A stretch of DNA of 64,000 nt from Planobispora longispora (GTDB lineage: Bacteria; Actinomycetota; Actinomycetes; Streptosporangiales; Streptosporangiaceae), in NCBI RefSeq assembly GCF_016863135.1, contig NZ_BOOH01000014.1, positions 1 through 64,000 of the forward strand, written 5' to 3'. Position numbers and translations under genes: made by a program. The number at the start of each line of letters is the position of its first letter. Position 1 is the stretch's first letter. Positions 19,422 through 27,719 of the stretch are shown piece after piece. The notes below the pieces were generated by a model. That model worked only from the letters and a program-made list of their open reading frames with translations. It had not been told where the DNA came from and did no database searches.

Positions 19422-20690
19422 ATGGTCCGTTACCGCGTGCGCGGTGGCAACGCACTGCGCGGAACCGCCTTCATCCAGGGCGCCAAGAACGCCGTGCTGC
19501 CGATGATCGGCGCGGCACTGCTGGCGGCCAGGGGCCGTACGGTGCTGCGCAACGTCCCGATCATCGAGGACGTACGGCGCGCGGTGGAACTGGCCGAGGC
19601 CGTCGGGGCCAAAGTCGAGCTCCACGAGAAGGAGCGCACCCTGGTCATCGACGCCTCGGAGCTGACCAGCCCGGTCCTGCCCGCGCAGATCGCGCGCCGC
19701 TTCCGCGGCTCGGTGCTGTTCGTCCCGGCGCTGCTGCACCGCCTCGGCGAGGCGGTCATCGAGGGCGTGGGCGGCTGCAACCTCGGCAGCCGCAACCTCG
19801 ACTTCCACTACCTCGGCTACAAGCGCCTGGGCGCCGTGGTCAACGAGGGCGACGCCGTCATCCACGTCAAGGCCGCCGGGTTCACCGGCGCGACCCTGTA
19901 CCTGGACACGCCTTCGCACACCGGCACCGAGAACCTGATCATGGCGGCCTCCCTGGCGCGCGGCACCACCGTGATCGAGAACGCGGCACTGGAGCCCGAG
20001 GTCCTCGACGTCATCGACATGCTGACCCGGATGGGCGCGAAGATCAGCGGCGGCGGCACCGGGTTCATCACCGTGGAGGGCGTGGAGGAGCTGCACGCCG
20101 TCGAGCACACCGTGATGCCCGACCGGCTCGACGCGGGCGTGTTCGCCATGGCGGCGGCCATCACCGGCGGCGAGGTCAACCTGGTCGGCGCCGACCTCGA
20201 CCACCTCGGTGTGGTCCGCTACAAGCTGGAGCAGATGGGGGTGGAGTTCGCCGACCACGGCGCGGTGCTCCACGTACGCCGGGACCGCCCGCTCCGCCCG
20301 ATCAACGTGATCACCGACACCTACCCCGGTTTCGCCACCGACCTCCAGTCGCCGATCATGGCGATCGCCTGTCTCGCCGACGGCGCCAGCTACATTCATG
20401 AGCGCATTTTCGACGGGCGGTTCGCATTGGCCAGCGAACTCAACAAGATGGGCGCCGACATCGAGGTCAAGGAGAACAGCGCGGTCGTGCGGGGCGCGAC
20501 GCCGCTGCGCGGGACCGAGGTGACCGCGCACGATCTCCGTTCCGGAATCGCCCTCGTCCTCGCGGGCCTCGCCGCCGAAGGCGAAACGGTGATCGAGTCC
20601 GGCTATCTCATCAACCGGGGCCACTCATATCTCGCCGAGCGCATGCAGGCGCTGGGCGCCGATGTGGAGCAGGAGATTTCTGCGCCATAA
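19422..20690 (+). CDS. murA: UDP-N-acetylglucosamine 1-carboxyvinyltransferase (MurA homologue)
   Basis: 422-residue EPSP-synthase-fold enzyme. It transfers enolpyruvate from PEP to UDP-GlcNAc, the first step of peptidoglycan precursor synthesis. K22-N23 (GAKNAVLP), C119 (the fosfomycin-target Cys in GGCNLGSR), R124, D127 and H129 keep the spacing of E. coli C115/R120/D123/H125. TDTYPGFATDLQ and DLRSGIALVLAG are the other active-site loops. The usual RPVDLH reads RNLDFH here, so this is a somewhat divergent member. AAGGAG precedes the ATG. It stands outside a cell-wall cluster and could be a second copy. Confidence 0.9.
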   Translation: MVRYRVRGGNALRGTAFIQGAKNAVLPMIGAALLAARGRTVLRNVPIIEDVRRAVELAEAVGAKVELHEKERTLVIDASELTSPVLPAQIARRFRGSVLFVPALLHRLGEAVIEGVGGCNLGSRNLDFHYLGYKRLGAVVNEGDAVIHVKAAGFTGATLYLDTPSHTGTENLIMAASLARGTTVIENAALEPEVLDVIDMLTRMGAKISGGGTGFITVEGVEELHAVEHTVMPDRLDAGVFAMAAAITGGEVNLVGADLDHLGVVRYKLEQMGVEFADHGAVLHVRRDRPLRPINVITDTYPGFATDLQSPIMAIACLADGASYIHERIFDGRFALASELNKMGADIEVKENSAVVRGATPLRGTEVTAHDLRSGIALVLAGLAAEGETVIESGYLINRGHSYLAERMQALGADVEQEISAP

Positions 20691-20914
20691 TCAACGGGTT
20701 TCATCCGTCGAGAACTGCGACTACCTGTGTAAATGGTGGGATTCACGGGTTTAGCGCCACCGGTTGGCCACTGGTGGACAGAAAATCGGGCGTGACATTA
20801 TGGCCCCCACGAGCGATCGTTCCAAAAGAGAGCCGAAATCATCGGACGGCAGGATGGGAACGAACATTGGTAGAGCGGGTCGAAGAAGCTCCACGAGTGT
20901 CACGCCCGGGTGCC

Positions 20915-22204
20915 ATGACACCGGATCTCACTATCGGTGTGGTGGGCCCTCATGATCTCGTCGAGCGAGTGATGCTGATGGGTCATGCGGCGGCGCCTCT
21001 CCCCTGCCGCCTCGTGGCCGCCGCCTACCGGGACGAGCAAGAGGCCCCGGACAAGGTCACCCGGCTGGGGGCGGGCGTGGACGCCTGCCTGTTCGCCAGC
21101 CCGGTCCCCTACGATCTGGCCCGGCGCTCGGGGGTGCTGACCATGCCGGCGACGTACGTTCAGCTCGGCGGGGCCGCGCTGATCGCCGCGCTGGCGCGGG
21201 CGGCGCTCGACGAGCGGATCGACCCCCGCCGGATCAGCGTGGACGTGCTGGGCCGGGCGGACGTCGAGGAGGCCTACGCCGACCTGGGGTTGCCGGTCGA
21301 GAATGTGCACAGCCGCGACGAGCCGGGCGCCACCGGCACGATCGCGGCCTTCCACGAGCGGCTGGCCCGCCAGGGCGCCACCAGCGGGGCGCTCACCTGC
21401 CTGTCCGCGGTCGCCGACCGCCTGCGGGCGGCGGACGTCCCGGTGGTCAGGGTCCGGCCGACCTCCGCCGCGGTCCGCACGGCGCTGCACACCGCCGCCC
21501 TGCTCGGCGCGCACCACCGGCTGGAGGAGTCGCAGCTGACGGTGGTCCTGGTGGAGGTGCCGACGCTGCGCGAGCCGGTCCGCCGGGCCGCGCCGCGCCA
21601 CTGGCGCGACGAACTCCGCCTCTCGCTCCACCGCCTGCTGGTGCAGGAGGCGAACCGGATCAACGCGACGGTGACCCCGATCGACGACCACAGCTACATG
21701 GTCATCGCCACCCGGGGCTCGGTCGCCTCGGCCACCGAGGGTTTCCGGGTGCTGCCGTTCGCCGCGCGGGTGCGGGAGGAGCTGGGGCTGGCGGTGGAGG
21801 TCGGCGTCGGCATGGGACGGACGACCCATGACGCCGAATCCCACGCGAGGGCCGCGCTGGCCCGCACCCAGGCGGGCAAGCAGGCGCAGGGCTTCGCGGT
21901 GGACCGCGAGGGCCGGGCCTTGATCCCGGCGCCCAGGACGCCCCCGCACGGCACCGGGGCGGTCCGGCCCAAGGGCGTGGAGGTGCTGGCCCGGCTGGCC
22001 GCGAAACTGGAGAGCGGGGACACGGTGGTGGACGCGGAGAGCGCGGGCAAGATGCTCGGCGTCACCTCCCGTACGGCACGGCGACTGCTGCGCACGCTGG
22101 TGGACGAGGGACTCGCGTGGCCGCTCCCGCCGAACCGCACCCCCCAGCCGGGCCGTCCCCGGCAGCTCTACCGCCTGATCGTCGAGAAGCTCAGCAACCG
22201 GTAG
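20915..22204 (+). CDS. transcriptional regulator with GGDEF-like domain and C-terminal HTH
   Basis: About 429 residues. The N-terminal part (TPDLTIGVVGPHDLVERVM) resembles a Rossmann or periplasmic-binding-like fold. A middle domain ends in VEVGVGMGRTTHDAESHARAALARTQ, recalling the degenerate GGDEF/cyclase-like domains of CdaR/PucR regulators. The C-terminus (about 370-425) holds a winged HTH (AGKMLGVTSRTARRLLRTLVDEGLAW). It is cytoplasmic, and the ligand is unknown. The start is uncertain: ATG 20915 begins the conserved fold, GTG 20897 is possible, and neither has a good ribosome-binding site. The 224 bases upstream are less GC-rich and probably hold the promoter. Confidence 0.65.
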   Translation: MTPDLTIGVVGPHDLVERVMLMGHAAAPLPCRLVAAAYRDEQEAPDKVTRLGAGVDACLFASPVPYDLARRSGVLTMPATYVQLGGAALIAALARAALDERIDPRRISVDVLGRADVEEAYADLGLPVENVHSRDEPGATGTIAAFHERLARQGATSGALTCLSAVADRLRAADVPVVRVRPTSAAVRTALHTAALLGAHHRLEESQLTVVLVEVPTLREPVRRAAPRHWRDELRLSLHRLLVQEANRINATVTPIDDHSYMVIATRGSVASATEGFRVLPFAARVREELGLAVEVGVGMGRTTHDAESHARAALARTQAGKQAQGFAVDREGRALIPAPRTPPHGTGAVRPKGVEVLARLAAKLESGDTVVDAESAGKMLGVTSRTARRLLRTLVDEGLAWPLPPNRTPQPGRPRQLYRLIVEKLSNR

Positions 22205-22307
22205 AAGCTCGGCGACCGGTGGAAGTCCGGCGACCGGCACGAGCATCACGACGCACGGCAGGAGAGCCACGGCGCACGGGAGGTCCGTCAGGTCAGAGCA
22301 GAACGCA

Positions 22308-23882
22308 TCAGACCACGTCGAAGTCCGCCATCATCGCCATGTCCTCGTGTTCGAGGTTGTGGCAGTGCATCATGTAGCGGCCCCGGTAGCCCTCGAAGCG
22401 GACCAGCGTGTCCACGACCTCGTAGGGCCGGACGTCCACGGTGTCCTTCCAGCCCGCGTCGGTCGGCGCGGGCGGCCCGCCGTTGCGCGCGAGCACCTGG
22501 AAGCGGGCCAGGTGGACGTGGACCGGGTGGTGGAAGTCGCCGGTGAACCGCCACAGCTCGGTGGTGCCCAGGCGCGGCGTGGCCAGCGGGACTCCGGGGC
22601 GGTACGGCCGCCCGTTGATCGTCCAGGACCCGCCGCCGCCCTGACCGGTCCGGCGGAAGTCGAAGAGCCGGGTCGCGACGGCCGCCGAGCGGTCGGGCGG
22701 ATCGACCCGGCTCAGCCGTCCCGGGACCGCGCTGTCGTCGCGGGCCCTGCGGACGACGCGGAAGCGCATGACGCCGCGGGCCGGACCGGTCCCCAGGGTG
22801 TTGACCAGGGTCACCTCGGTTCCGACGGGATGGGCGGAGAAGTCCACGACCACGTCGAACCGCTCGCCGGGCGCCATCGTGACGGCCTCGTGCGCCACCG
22901 GCGCGGCGAGCAGCCCCTGGTCACCGCCGACCTGGACGAACCCGCCGCCGGGAGTCAGCGCCAGCCGGTAGCGGCGGGCGTTGGAGGCGTTGAGCAGCCG
23001 GAGCCGGTACCGGGCGGCGTCCACCTCCAGCACCGGCCACGGCGCCCCGTTGACCAGGATCACGTCGCCCTCGACGCCCTCCATGTAGGCGTCCTCCACC
23101 CCGGGGGTCACCAGCAGGCTCCGGTCGCGTGACGGGTAGCGGAACGAGCCGTCCTCCTCGAAGGCCCGGTCGCAGATCATCAGCGGGATGTCCCGCTCGC
23201 CCTTCGGCAGCGGCAGGGCGTCGTCCTCGTCGTCGCGGACCAGGAGGAACCCGGCCAGCCCGCGCCACACCTGCGGCGCGGTGAAGTCCATGCGGTGGTC
23301 GTGGTACCAGAGCGTGGCGGCCCGCTGGTCCAGCGGGTAGACGTAGTCCTTGGCCCCGGGGTGGAGGGTCCACAGCGACGGGTCGTGGTGGGCGTGCGCC
23401 CCGGGCGCCGGGCGGAACCCCCGGCCCCGGGCCACCACCAGGTCGGTGGGGTAGCCGTCGGAGCCGGGCGGGGTGACCCCGCCGTGCAGGTGCGTCGAGG
23501 TGGGCACGGGCAGCTCGTTGCGGACCCGCACGACGGTACGGTCACCGCGGCGCAGGTCGAAGGTCGGCCCGGGGAAGGTCCCGTCGTATCCCCACACCTC
23601 GGTCAGGACACCCGGGACGATCTCCACCTTGGCCGCGCGCTGGACCACCTCGTAGTGGCCGGGCCGCACGGGACGCGCCGTCGCGGGGACGGGCAGCGGA
23701 ACGGTGAACGGCCGGGGCAGCGGCAGCGCGCTCGTCAGGGTCTCCCCGGAGACCTCGGCCGTCAGGAAGCCGCCCGCGCCGCCGCATCCGGCGGCCGCGA
23801 GCCCGGCGCCGCCGAGCAGTCCGAGGAAGCCGCGACGGGAGACGCGGTAGGGGACGCGATGGGGAACGTGACGGGAGATCAC
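22308..23882 (-). CDS. Tat-exported multicopper oxidase
   Basis: 524-residue three-domain copper oxidase (CotA/CueO/bilirubin-oxidase type). The twin-arginine signal SRRGFLGLLGGAGLAAAGC (R16-R17) also has a lipobox-like end (C33). All four copper motifs are present: HLHG (H131, H133), WYHDH (H194, H196), HHPVHVH, and HCHNLEHEDMAMM (H506-C507-H508, H512, axial M517). It oxidises a substrate such as Cu(I), Mn(II) or phenolics while reducing oxygen to water; the substrate is not readable. The GTG start overlaps the stop of the upstream membrane protein gene (GTGA), so translation is coupled. The NarL-type two-component system is divergent. Confidence 0.92.
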   Translation of the reverse strand: MISRHVPHRVPYRVSRRGFLGLLGGAGLAAAGCGGAGGFLTAEVSGETLTSALPLPRPFTVPLPVPATARPVRPGHYEVVQRAAKVEIVPGVLTEVWGYDGTFPGPTFDLRRGDRTVVRVRNELPVPTSTHLHGGVTPPGSDGYPTDLVVARGRGFRPAPGAHAHHDPSLWTLHPGAKDYVYPLDQRAATLWYHDHRMDFTAPQVWRGLAGFLLVRDDEDDALPLPKGERDIPLMICDRAFEEDGSFRYPSRDRSLLVTPGVEDAYMEGVEGDVILVNGAPWPVLEVDAARYRLRLLNASNARRYRLALTPGGGFVQVGGDQGLLAAPVAHEAVTMAPGERFDVVVDFSAHPVGTEVTLVNTLGTGPARGVMRFRVVRRARDDSAVPGRLSRVDPPDRSAAVATRLFDFRRTGQGGGGSWTINGRPYRPGVPLATPRLGTTELWRFTGDFHHPVHVHLARFQVLARNGGPPAPTDAGWKDTVDVRPYEVVDTLVRFEGYRGRYMMHCHNLEHEDMAMMADFDVV

Positions 23883-24439
23883 GCGTCCTCCGTCCGCAGG
23901 CCATACCAGGCCCACCCGGTCAGCGCGGCGGAGACGCCGAAGATGGTCACCCCGAGCGGGAAGTGCGCGGCGAGGACGCGTTCCTGCCCGAGCACGACCT
24001 GGAGCGTCTCGGCGACCGCGAGCGCGGCGGTCGCCCCGGCGGGCCAGGCCGGTCCCCGGCCCGGACGCCGCAGCAGGACCGCGGCCACCAGCTGGCACAA
24101 GAGCATGGCGGCGGTGAACCCGCCGTTGTCGCGGTGCCACAGGAGCATGTCCACGTCGCCGGTGACGAACAGCCCCGCCAGAACCGCCTGACCGAACACG
24201 CCGAGCAGATGCAGGACGGCGGTGGAGCGCAGCGACCAGACGGCCCAGCCGGGTGCGCGGGTACGGCCGGCCGGTGCACCGGGTGTGCGCGTGCGGTCGT
24301 CGGGTGCGCGGGTACCGCGAGCCCGCGCCGCGGAGGGTGGGACGCGGCCCTGCGTTCCAGGGGGTGGGACGCGGCCCTGCGCTCCAGGGGATGGGACGCG
24401 GCCCTGCTCCGCGGAGGGTGGGATCTTCATGACCGCCAT
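23879..24439 (-). CDS. four-helix membrane protein coupled to the multicopper oxidase
   Basis: About 186 residues. A cytoplasmic-looking N-terminus contains three 9-residue repeats QGRVPxPGx. Four hydrophobic helices follow: VLHLLGVFGQAVLAGLFVTG, GFTAAMLLCQLVAAVLL, ATAALAVAETLQVVLGQ and LGVTIFGVSAALTGWAWYG. There is no recognised catalytic motif. The 4-base GTGA overlap with the oxidase suggests the two work together, perhaps as an electron or anchoring partner. The start is unsure (ATG 24439 or 24430), with no clear ribosome-binding site. The Arg/Pro repeats look like recent expansion. Confidence 0.65.
   Translation of the reverse strand: MAVMKIPPSAEQGRVPSPGAQGRVPPPGTQGRVPPSAARARGTRAPDDRTRTPGAPAGRTRAPGWAVWSLRSTAVLHLLGVFGQAVLAGLFVTGDVDMLLWHRDNGGFTAAMLLCQLVAAVLLRRPGRGPAWPAGATAALAVAETLQVVLGQERVLAAHFPLGVTIFGVSAALTGWAWYGLRTEDA
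24338..24418. repeat. three 27-bp tandem repeats inside the membrane-protein gene
   Basis: Units begin at 24338, 24365 and 24392, with shared core TGGGACGCGGCCCTGC. Translated on the minus strand they give the QGRVP repeats. The 27-base period keeps the frame. Confidence 0.85.
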
Positions 24440-24485
24440 GGTGGTGCGACGCCGCCGGGCGGTCGTCGGACCGGCGACGGCACTT

Positions 24486-24511
24486 CGCCGTACATCCGGG
24501 GATGTACGGCG
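24486..24511. promoter_or_regulatory. operator-like inverted repeat in divergent promoter
   Basis: CGCCGTACATC (24486-24496), CGGG, GATGTACGGCG (24501-24511): perfect 11-base arms between the divergent oxidase operon and the sensor kinase. It is a good candidate site for the NarL-type regulator at 25830 or for a copper regulator. Confidence 0.55.
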
Positions 24512-24593
24512 CGGCCGTACGGGGCCCGGATACACCCCGGGATGCAGGCGCGGTCTCGTTCCCCGGCCGGTGGGCGCGGCCGGCCCGGTGGCC

Positions 24594-24599
24594 TACCGT
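24594..24599 (+). promoter_or_regulatory. -10 element for leaderless sensor kinase
   Basis: TACCGT, 7 bases before the GTG at 24607. No Shine-Dalgarno sequence is present. Confidence 0.55.
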
Positions 24600-24606
24600 T
24601 TCAGCT

Positions 24607-25833
24607 GTGAGGCTGGTGAAGATCGTGAATACCTGGCAGGCCTGGAGAGCCGACGCGCTGATCGCCGCGGTCGTGCTGGCGCTGGGCGTCGCGGACACCT
24701 ACGGGCGGCTGTCCGCCTCGGGGCTGGTCGAACGGCCCCTGGACACGGCTGGTCTCGCGCTGCTCCTGGTGTCCTCGCTCGCGCTGGCGTTCCGGCGCGG
24801 CGCCCCCGTGCCGGTCGGGGTGATCGCGGTGGGCTGCGGCATCGCCTACTACGGCGCCCGGTATCCGGGCGTCTTCGCCACCGGGCCCGCGCTGGTCTCG
24901 ATCTACACGGCGGCGGTCCTCGGACGGCGCCGCCTGGCGATCGTGCTGGCCGTCGCGCTCGCCGTGGGCGTCTCCGTCCCGGTCGCGCTCGCCGAGGGCG
25001 ATCCGGAGCCCGGCGGCCTCACCCTGCTCAGCGGCTGGCTGATGGCCGCGGTCGTGGTCGGCGAGATGGTCCGCAACCGCCGCGCCTACGTCCGCGAAGT
25101 CGAGCGGCGGGCCGCCGAGGCCGAACGCACCCGGGAGGAGGAGGCGCTGCGCCGGGCGGGCGAGGAACGCCTCTGGATCGCCCAGGAGCTGCACGACTCG
25201 CTCACCCACGCCATCTCGGTCGTCAACGTCCAGGCGTCGGTCGCCCTCCAGACGTTCGATCACCGGCCAGAGCTGGCCCGCGCGGCGCTGACCGCCATCA
25301 AGGAGGCCGGCCACGAGGCCATGGACGAGCTCCGCGCCACCCTCGGCGTGCTCCGGCAGGCCGAGCCGGACGGCGAGGCGGGCCTGGCCCGGCTGCCCCG
25401 CCTGGTGGCCAGGACCGAGTCCGCCGGACTGCCGGTGAGGACGGTCGTCGTCGGCGCGCGGCGGGAGCTCCCCGCGGAGGTCGACCGGGCCGCCTACCGC
25501 ATCGTCCAGGAGGCGTTCACCAACGTGCTGCGGCACGCCGGGGCCGCGTCGATCACGCTGACGACCGAGTATCGTCCCGGCATGATCGTGCTGGGTGTCG
25601 AGGACGACGGGACGTCACGCCCCGGGGAGACCGGGAACGGGATGGGGCTGATCGGGATGCGCGAGCGCGCGGTCGCCGTCGGCGGGTCGTTCACCGCCGG
25701 GCCGCGGCCGGGGGGAGGCTTCGCCGTACGGGCCGAACTGCCCGCTGCCGCAGGGGTCGAGCCGTCGGCTGCCGTAAGGGCTCCAGGGGTCGCGGGCCCC
25801 GCGGGGGCCGAGCTTCCGGTGGGGCATCCGTGA
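24607..25833 (+). CDS. NarL/DesK-type sensor histidine kinase
   Basis: 408-residue membrane kinase. Four or five N-terminal hydrophobic segments (about 15-150) are followed by a coiled coil and HisKA_3 with ELHDSLTHAISVV (H196). The HATPase includes AAYRIVQEAFTNVLRHAGA, VEDDG and GNGMGLIGMRERA. No large extracytoplasmic loop is visible, so it may sense a membrane-linked signal. The GTG start is set by the TACCGT box; the longer upstream frame is not membrane-like. The stop overlaps the regulator start (GTGA). Divergence from the multicopper oxidase suggests it controls that operon. Confidence 0.88.
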   Translation: MRLVKIVNTWQAWRADALIAAVVLALGVADTYGRLSASGLVERPLDTAGLALLLVSSLALAFRRGAPVPVGVIAVGCGIAYYGARYPGVFATGPALVSIYTAAVLGRRRLAIVLAVALAVGVSVPVALAEGDPEPGGLTLLSGWLMAAVVVGEMVRNRRAYVREVERRAAEAERTREEEALRRAGEERLWIAQELHDSLTHAISVVNVQASVALQTFDHRPELARAALTAIKEAGHEAMDELRATLGVLRQAEPDGEAGLARLPRLVARTESAGLPVRTVVVGARRELPAEVDRAAYRIVQEAFTNVLRHAGAASITLTTEYRPGMIVLGVEDDGTSRPGETGNGMGLIGMRERAVAVGGSFTAGPRPGGGFAVRAELPAAAGVEPSAAVRAPGVAGPAGAELPVGHP

Positions 25834-26492
25834 TCCGGGTGGTGCTCGCCGACGACCAGCCGCTGATCCGCGCCGGGTTCCGGGTGCTGCTGGAGATGGC
25901 CGGCGACATCTCCGTCGTCGGCGAGGCGGGCGACGGGGGCGGGGCCGTCGAGCTCTGCCGCGCGCTGCGGCCGGACGTGGCGCTGCTGGACGTCAGGATG
26001 CCGCTGCTCGACGGGATCCAGGCCACCCGGAGGATCGGCGCCGACCCCGGGCTGGACGGGGTGCGCGTGGTGATCCTGACCAACTACGCGCTCGACGAGT
26101 ACGTCTTCGCCGCGCTGCGCGCCGGGGCCAGCGGCTTCCTCCTCAAGGACATCGAACCGGCCGACCTGCTGCAGTCGGTGCGGGTCGCCGCCCTCGGCGA
26201 GGCCCTGCTCTCGCCCTCGGTGACCCGCCGGCTGATCGAGGAGTACGTCTCCACCCCGCCCCGGCCCGTGCCCGGGCCCGGTCTGGAGCGGTTGACCGAC
26301 CGCGAGCGCGAGGTGCTGGCCCTGATCGCGACCGGGATGTCCAACGAGGAGATCGCCCTGCACCTGACCATCAGCCAGGCCACCGCCAAGACCCACGTCA
26401 GCCGGATCATGGGCAAGCTGGGCGCCCGCGACCGGGCCCAGCTGGTCGTGCACGCCTACGAGTCCGGGCTGGTCGTCCCGGGGAGCCGCTGA
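25830..26492 (+). CDS. NarL/LuxR-family response regulator
   Basis: 220-residue two-domain regulator. The receiver has D8/D9, phospho-acceptor D54 (ALLDVRMPLLDG), T84 in VILTNY and K106 (FLLKD). The C-terminal LuxR HTH runs LTDREREVLALIATGMSNEEIALHLTISQATAKTHVSRIMGKL. It begins with a GTG overlapping the kinase stop by four bases, so the two form one transcription unit. The likely targets are its own divergent promoter region and the oxidase operon. Confidence 0.92.
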   Translation: MIRVVLADDQPLIRAGFRVLLEMAGDISVVGEAGDGGGAVELCRALRPDVALLDVRMPLLDGIQATRRIGADPGLDGVRVVILTNYALDEYVFAALRAGASGFLLKDIEPADLLQSVRVAALGEALLSPSVTRRLIEEYVSTPPRPVPGPGLERLTDREREVLALIATGMSNEEIALHLTISQATAKTHVSRIMGKLGARDRAQLVVHAYESGLVVPGSR

Positions 26493-26524
26493 AGCCGGCC
26501 GGGGCGCGGCGACGCCGGTTCGGG

Positions 26525-26612
26525 GCGCGCCTCCGGGGTCGCGTCTCCGGGGTCGCGTCTCCGGGGTCGCGTCTCCGGGGTCGCGTCTCCGGGGTCGCGT
26601 CTCCGGAGACGC
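26525..26612. repeat. six 14-bp tandem repeats ending in a palindrome
   Basis: The unit TCGCGTCTCCGGGG is repeated at 26539, 26553, 26567 and 26581. A degenerate copy lies at 26525 and a variant copy at 26595. The last copy continues into the perfect palindrome GCGTCTCCGGAGACGC (26597-26612), which may serve as terminator of the two-component operon. Confidence 0.9.
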
Positions 26613-26698
26613 GGGCCCGGCGGGGCGCGTGCTCCGGACCTGGCCGGAGAGCCGTCTCAAGGACCGATATCCGCGAGCGGAATGTCAGCCTTGACCGG

Positions 26699-26704
26699 TA
26701 TTGT
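26699..26704 (+). promoter_or_regulatory. -10 element for EamA transporter gene
   Basis: TATTGT, 8 bases before the ATG at 26713. No Shine-Dalgarno sequence is present, so a leaderless or near-leaderless mRNA is likely. Confidence 0.45.
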
Positions 26705-26712
26705 CATGTGTC

Positions 26713-27669
26713 ATGAGCCCTGACACTGCTGACAAGCGCGCGTCCCTCCTCGTCTGGGGCGCTCTGGCGATCGTCTACGTGGTGTGGGGATCCACCTATC
26801 TCGGCATCATGATCACAATCGAGACGATCCCGCCGCTGACCAGCGGGGCCATGCGGTTCGCCGTGGCCGCCCTGGTCCTGGCCGCCGCGGTCCTGCTGTT
26901 CGGCGGGCCGAAGGCGTTCCGGATGACGTGGAAGGAGTTCTGCGGCGCCGCGGTGGTCGGGCTGCTCCTGCTGACCGCGGGCAACGGCATGGTCGCCCTG
27001 GCCGAGCAGCACATCTCCAGCGGGCTGGCCGCGCTCCTGGTCGCCTCGGTGCCGCTCTGGCTGGTGATCTTCCGGATCGTCACGCGGGACCGGCCGCGGG
27101 TGCTCACGCTGACCGGGGTGCTCGTCGGTTTCGCCGGAGTCGCCGCGCTCTCGCTGACCGGCGGGAACGGCGCCGGGACCACCGCGGGCATCGTGATCAT
27201 CCTGCTCGCGTCGCTGTCCTGGTCCATCGGGTCGTTCCTGTCCTCGCGCATCCCGATGCCCGCCAACCCCTTCGCCGCGAGCGCGATCGAGATGGTGGCG
27301 GGCGCGGCCGGACTGGCGGCGACGGCCACGGTGATGGGCGAGCGGCTGGACCTCGCCGCCGTCTCCGGCCGCTCCTGGGCGGCGCTGGCCTACCTGATCC
27401 TGATCGGCTCGCTGGTCGGCTTCACGTCCTACGTGTGGCTGCTGGGCAACGCGCCGATCTCGCTCGTCTCCACCTACGCCTACGTGAACCCGGTCGTGGC
27501 GGTCGTCCTGGGCGCGCTGATCCTGAGCGAGCCGGTGACCGTCCCGATGCTGGCGGGCGGCCTGGTGATCGTCGTCGGCGTCGCACTGGTCGTCTCCACC
27601 GAGCGCCGCAGGCAGCCCGCGCCCGCGGACGGGGAGCCGGTGGTCGCGGAGGCCACGAGCACGGCGTGA
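26713..27669 (+). CDS. EamA/DMT-family metabolite transporter
   Basis: 318-residue inner-membrane protein with about ten hydrophobic helices in two EamA repeats. The first starts ALAIVYVVWGSTYLGI, the second near GIVIILLASLSWSIGSFL. The C-terminal VSTYAYVNPVVAVVLGALILSEPVT is typical of the RhaT/YdcZ-like drug/metabolite superfamily. It probably exports amino acids or other metabolites, with substrate unknown. The reading frame opens earlier with TTG at 26701, but the ATG fits the promoter and gives a proper N-terminus. It is convergent with the aminotransferase gene. Confidence 0.88.
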   Translation: MSPDTADKRASLLVWGALAIVYVVWGSTYLGIMITIETIPPLTSGAMRFAVAALVLAAAVLLFGGPKAFRMTWKEFCGAAVVGLLLLTAGNGMVALAEQHISSGLAALLVASVPLWLVIFRIVTRDRPRVLTLTGVLVGFAGVAALSLTGGNGAGTTAGIVIILLASLSWSIGSFLSSRIPMPANPFAASAIEMVAGAAGLAATATVMGERLDLAAVSGRSWAALAYLILIGSLVGFTSYVWLLGNAPISLVSTYAYVNPVVAVVLGALILSEPVTVPMLAGGLVIVVGVALVVSTERRRQPAPADGEPVVAEATSTA

Positions 27670-27719
27670 CGGGCCGCCCGGCCGGGGAGCGATGTCCCGG
27701 CCGGACGATCTCAAGGCGG

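Noticed and set aside
24222-24606. Extension of the response-regulator frame upstream through the whole sensor-kinase gene
   Set aside because: It is the out-of-frame image of the kinase; the receiver domain begins exactly at the GTG at 25830.
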